Positions 32,431-34,901 of a DNA stretch of 34,901 nt are shown here, piece after piece. The position numbers and the translations under genes were made by a program. A model generated the notes under the pieces. That model saw nothing but the letters and a program-made list of their open reading frames with translations. It searched no databases and had not been told where the DNA came from. The stretch is from positions 1 through 34,901 of the forward strand of contig JACSRE010000119.1 in the NCBI GenBank assembly GCA_014879945.1, given 5' to 3'. The DNA is from Myxococcus sp. (GTDB lineage: Bacteria; Myxococcota; Myxococcia; Myxococcales; Myxococcaceae). Each line of letters starts with the position of its first letter. The stretch's first letter is position 1.

Positions 32431-33672
32431 GTGCTGGGGGCGCTGGTGGCGCTGTGCCTGGGGGCGAGCCCGGGCGCGAAGGCGGTGATGGCGCGGTTCG
32501 AGTGTCATCGCTGCCACGAGGTCGAGGGGCTCGCGCCGCCGCCGACGGTGAAGCACTGCGCCGGCTGCCACCGTGAGCTGGCGGGCTCGGCGAACGACGC
32601 CGCGAAGCTCGAGCAGGGCCGAAAGACCTACGGCGACGCGTTCGACCGCTTCGTGCGTCGCACCGCCACCCACTACGTCGACGTGCCCCCGCTGGTGTCG
32701 ATGCGCCGCTTCCGCGCGTCGTGGCTGCGCAGCTTCCTCGCCGACCCGCTCGATCTGCGGCCGCACCTGACCGAGTCGATGCCGCGGCTGCCGCTGACGC
32801 CGGCCGATCTCGACGCCCTCACCAGCGGCCTCCCGGCCGACGCGCCGGCTCCGGCAGCCTCACCCGAGCAGCTGGCGCTCGGCGCGCGGCTGTTCGAGGC
32901 GAAGGCCTGCACCAGCTGCCACCTCTTCGGCACCCGGCGGTTCCCGTCGCAGCCCGCCGCGCTCTTCGAGGTGAAGGCCCCGGCGATCAGCGTGCTCGCG
33001 CGCGCCCCCGACCTGCGTCACGTGCGCGACCGCCTCAACCGCGACGTGGTGGTGAAGCTGCTGCGCTCGCCGCGGGCCGTGAACGCCCGCGCGCAGATGC
33101 CCAACCCCGGGCTGTCACGGGCCGAGGCCGAGGCGCTCGCCGACTTCCTGCTGCAGGGGGCGCTGGGCCCCCCGGTCGAGCCCGAGGCGGTGCCCGTCGC
33201 CCAACACGTCGGGCCCGCGCGGTACGAAGACGTCGAGGCGCGCGTGTTCCGCAAGGTGTGCTGGCACTGCCACTCGAACCCCGACTTCGTGGACGGCGAA
33301 GGCGGGCCCGGGAACACGGGCGGGTTCGGCTTCAAGGGCGCTGGCCTGTCCCTGGCCACCTACGAAGAGGTGATGAACGGCTCGCTCGGCCCCGACGGAG
33401 AGTACCGCTCGCTCTTCCGCAAGGGCCCGTCGGGTGAGCCCGTCTTGCTCGAGGTGCTCAGGCGCCGGGTCGAGGAGAACGCGCGTGACTTCGTGCGCCC
33501 CGGGCACGAGGCCTCGCGCGCGCCGCTGGCGAGCGCTGGACCGCTGGGCATGCCGCTGGGGCTGCCGGCCCTCGCGCCCGACGACCTGGCGCTGGTCGAG
33601 GCGTGGATCGCCGCCGGCAAGCCCCGGCCCGCGACCCCGCCCGGCCTGCAGCTGACTCCCATGGGGCGGTGA
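32431..33672 (+). CDS. Four-haem-motif c-type cytochrome
   Basis: Product of 413 aa, with four CXXCH haem motifs: C25-H29 (CHRCH), C43-H47 (CAGCH), C160-H164 (CTSCH) and C277-H281 (CWHCH). A short hydrophobic start after GTG (LGALVALCLGASPGAKA) can act as a signal peptide. The first two motifs are 18 residues apart, suggesting a small diheme unit, whereas the others sit in larger cytochrome-c-like domains with a MPNP-type methionine ligand stretch near 230. It was probably built from fused cytochrome modules. It lies next to ccmFGHI genes, whose products would attach its haems. Electron donor and acceptor are unknown. The stop overlaps the start of the next gene (GTGA). Confidence 0.88.
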   Translation: MLGALVALCLGASPGAKAVMARFECHRCHEVEGLAPPPTVKHCAGCHRELAGSANDAAKLEQGRKTYGDAFDRFVRRTATHYVDVPPLVSMRRFRASWLRSFLADPLDLRPHLTESMPRLPLTPADLDALTSGLPADAPAPAASPEQLALGARLFEAKACTSCHLFGTRRFPSQPAALFEVKAPAISVLARAPDLRHVRDRLNRDVVVKLLRSPRAVNARAQMPNPGLSRAEAEALADFLLQGALGPPVEPEAVPVAQHVGPARYEDVEARVFRKVCWHCHSNPDFVDGEGGPGNTGGFGFKGAGLSLATYEEVMNGSLGPDGEYRSLFRKGPSGEPVLLEVLRRRVEENARDFVRPGHEASRAPLASAGPLGMPLGLPALAPDDLALVEAWIAAGKPRPATPPGLQLTPMGR

Positions 33673-34835
33673 GCCCGGGTGTCTCGCCGCGATCGGTGCT
33701 CAAGTCAGGGCGTCGTCGTCGCTCCGGGAGTTCGCCGACCGTGAAGCACCTCCGCTGGCACATCGCGATCGCCGTGGTCTCGGTGGGCCTGCTGGCGTTC
33801 TCGGTCTTCGCGGTGACGCTCCTGGTCGACGTTCGGGGCGCGCGCGCCTCGCTCGATCACGACGTGCGGTGGTTGGTGGCGGTGCAGCGGCTCGATCAGG
33901 CCGCAGGCCAGGGCGCCGCGCTCGAGCCGGGGATGCGCGCGGTCGCGCAGCTCTCCGCTGACGCCACGCCGTCGGCCAGAACCGCCCAGGCCCTCGCCGT
34001 GCTCGAGCGGGCGGTCGCGGCGAACGACGCCGTGGCGACGCGCGAAGCGTGTGCCGAGCTGACGAAGGCCCTGCGGGGCCAGACCGCCGAGCTCTCGGAG
34101 CGCCTCGGCTCCGCCTGGGCCCGCCTGTCCATCCTCGTCGGCGCCTCACTGGCCCTCGCCCTCGCGACGCTCGTGCTGCTGGTGGCCTTCGCAAGGGTCA
34201 CGGCCCGGCTGGTGGCCCGCACGGCGCGGGAGCGTCAGGACGCGGTGGACGAGTCTTCGAGGCTCGCGGAGTCGCTCCAGGCGCTCGCCGGCCAGGTGAC
34301 CCACGACATCGCCAACCCGCTCGCCTTCATCGCCAGCAACTACCGCTTCCTCGAGGGCCGGGCCGACGAGCTGGGCCTCTCGGCCGACGTGCGCGAGGCG
34401 CTGCGTGACTCGGGTGAGGGGCTCAAGCGGCTCGAGCGGCTGGTGCGCGGCCTCCAGGCGGCCACCGCGCTGAGCCGCTCGGGGGAGCGGGCCCGCGCCG
34501 TCGACGCCCTCAACGCGGTGCTGGTGTTGGTGGAGCCGCGGGTGCTCAAGACCTCGACGCTGGTGCGCGCCTTCGAGCGCCTCGATGGCTGCACCGTGCG
34601 GCCGGTGCCCTTCATGCGGCTGATGAACTCGCTGCTGGTCGAGGCCGCCGAGCTCTGCGGGCCAGGGGGCGGGGCCTGCGTCACCGTCGGCGGAGAAGGC
34701 GCTCAGGTGCGGGTGCAGGTGGACGGGCCGCTGGCGCGGAGCTGGGCGCCGTCGCTCAAGGTGGTCGCCGCCGAGCTGGCCTTCGAGCTCTCGCTCAGCG
34801 ATCGGCCCGCCATCGCGACCGTCACCCTGCGTTGA
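33669..34835 (+). CDS. Histidine-kinase-like membrane protein with degenerate ATP-binding region
   Basis: Product of 388 aa. Two membrane helices (about 31-53 and 153-175) enclose a helical periplasmic sensor of about 100 residues. A cytoplasmic dimerisation/phosphoacceptor helix follows, with the H-box VTHDIANPLAF and H212 as the phosphate-accepting histidine. The C-terminal part (about 310-388) lies where the ATPase domain belongs, but I find no N, G1 or G2 boxes (LMNSLLVEAAEL replaces the N box and no GxG run follows). It may therefore only receive or pass phosphate, or bind another kinase. The GTG at 33669 overlaps the cytochrome stop by 4 nt; a GTG at 33741 is an alternative. No response regulator gene follows within the 66 bp left in the window. 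Confidence 0.8.
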   Translation: MSPGVSPRSVLKSGRRRRSGSSPTVKHLRWHIAIAVVSVGLLAFSVFAVTLLVDVRGARASLDHDVRWLVAVQRLDQAAGQGAALEPGMRAVAQLSADATPSARTAQALAVLERAVAANDAVATREACAELTKALRGQTAELSERLGSAWARLSILVGASLALALATLVLLVAFARVTARLVARTARERQDAVDESSRLAESLQALAGQVTHDIANPLAFIASNYRFLEGRADELGLSADVREALRDSGEGLKRLERLVRGLQAATALSRSGERARAVDALNAVLVLVEPRVLKTSTLVRAFERLDGCTVRPVPFMRLMNSLLVEAAELCGPGGGACVTVGGEGAQVRVQVDGPLARSWAPSLKVVAAELAFELSLSDRPAIATVTLR

Positions 34836-34901
34836 CTGCTATGAAACGACCCGTGTCAAGGCACGGCGTTGGTTGTTCGTCCTGACCACTCCTTCGTTCG
34901 T

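Noticed and set aside
34836-34901. Start of a further gene at ATG 34840
   Set aside because: The frame closes after 14 codons, and the remaining sequence is too short to judge.

Overview
The window looks like a chromosomal segment of a high-GC Gram-negative bacterium, most likely a member of the Myxococcota. The pointers are a eukaryotic-type Ser/Thr kinase with a PEGA domain, several Cys-rich lipoproteins, a SpoIID-domain protein, the queA-tgt-yajC-secD-secF order, and frequent GTG starts with 1-4 nt gene overlaps. This assignment comes from gene content, not from a tree, and no genus is proposed.

Layout. Positions 1-683 hold the end of an rRNA operon: the 23S 3' end, a spacer with two hairpins, 5S rRNA and a strong terminator. 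Next come a membrane Ser/Thr kinase (838-3822) and two tandem radical-SAM genes of the lysine 2,3-aminomutase family (3887-6549). A minus-strand group of small envelope proteins follows (6562-8170). A plus-strand block then encodes a SpoIID-domain protein, the two tRNA queuosine enzymes QueA and Tgt, and the Sec accessory proteins YajC, SecD and SecF (8220-15374), interrupted by one minus-strand Cys-rich lipoprotein.

From 15460 to 21687 all genes are on the minus strand. They are a three-gene bufferin-type RiPP metallophore operon (precursor, DUF692 enzyme, DUF2063 partner), two YceI-family periplasmic proteins and a large polytopic membrane protein. A 402-bp non-coding stretch (17458-17859) before the precursor holds an ECF-like promoter candidate and degenerate repeats of about 70 bp. 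Plus-strand genes at 21794-26525 encode two different von Willebrand A-domain envelope proteins. Between them lies a lipoprotein rhodanese whose frame is interrupted by a single in-frame TGA at the position of an expected active-site cysteine, followed at once by a hairpin with a GGUC loop. I read this as a selenocysteine codon with a bacterial SECIS element; it is the most striking observation here.

The last part (26540-34835) holds a DUF2071 protein, a tightly overlapping minus-strand cytochrome c maturation operon (ccmF, ccmG/resA, ccmH and a ccmI-like TPR gene), and a divergent plus-strand group: a secreted TPR protein, a protein with four CXXCH haem motifs and a histidine-kinase-like membrane protein with no recognisable ATP-binding boxes. 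The multihaem protein is a plausible client of the adjacent Ccm machinery. No CRISPR array, insertion sequence, prophage or tRNA gene was seen.
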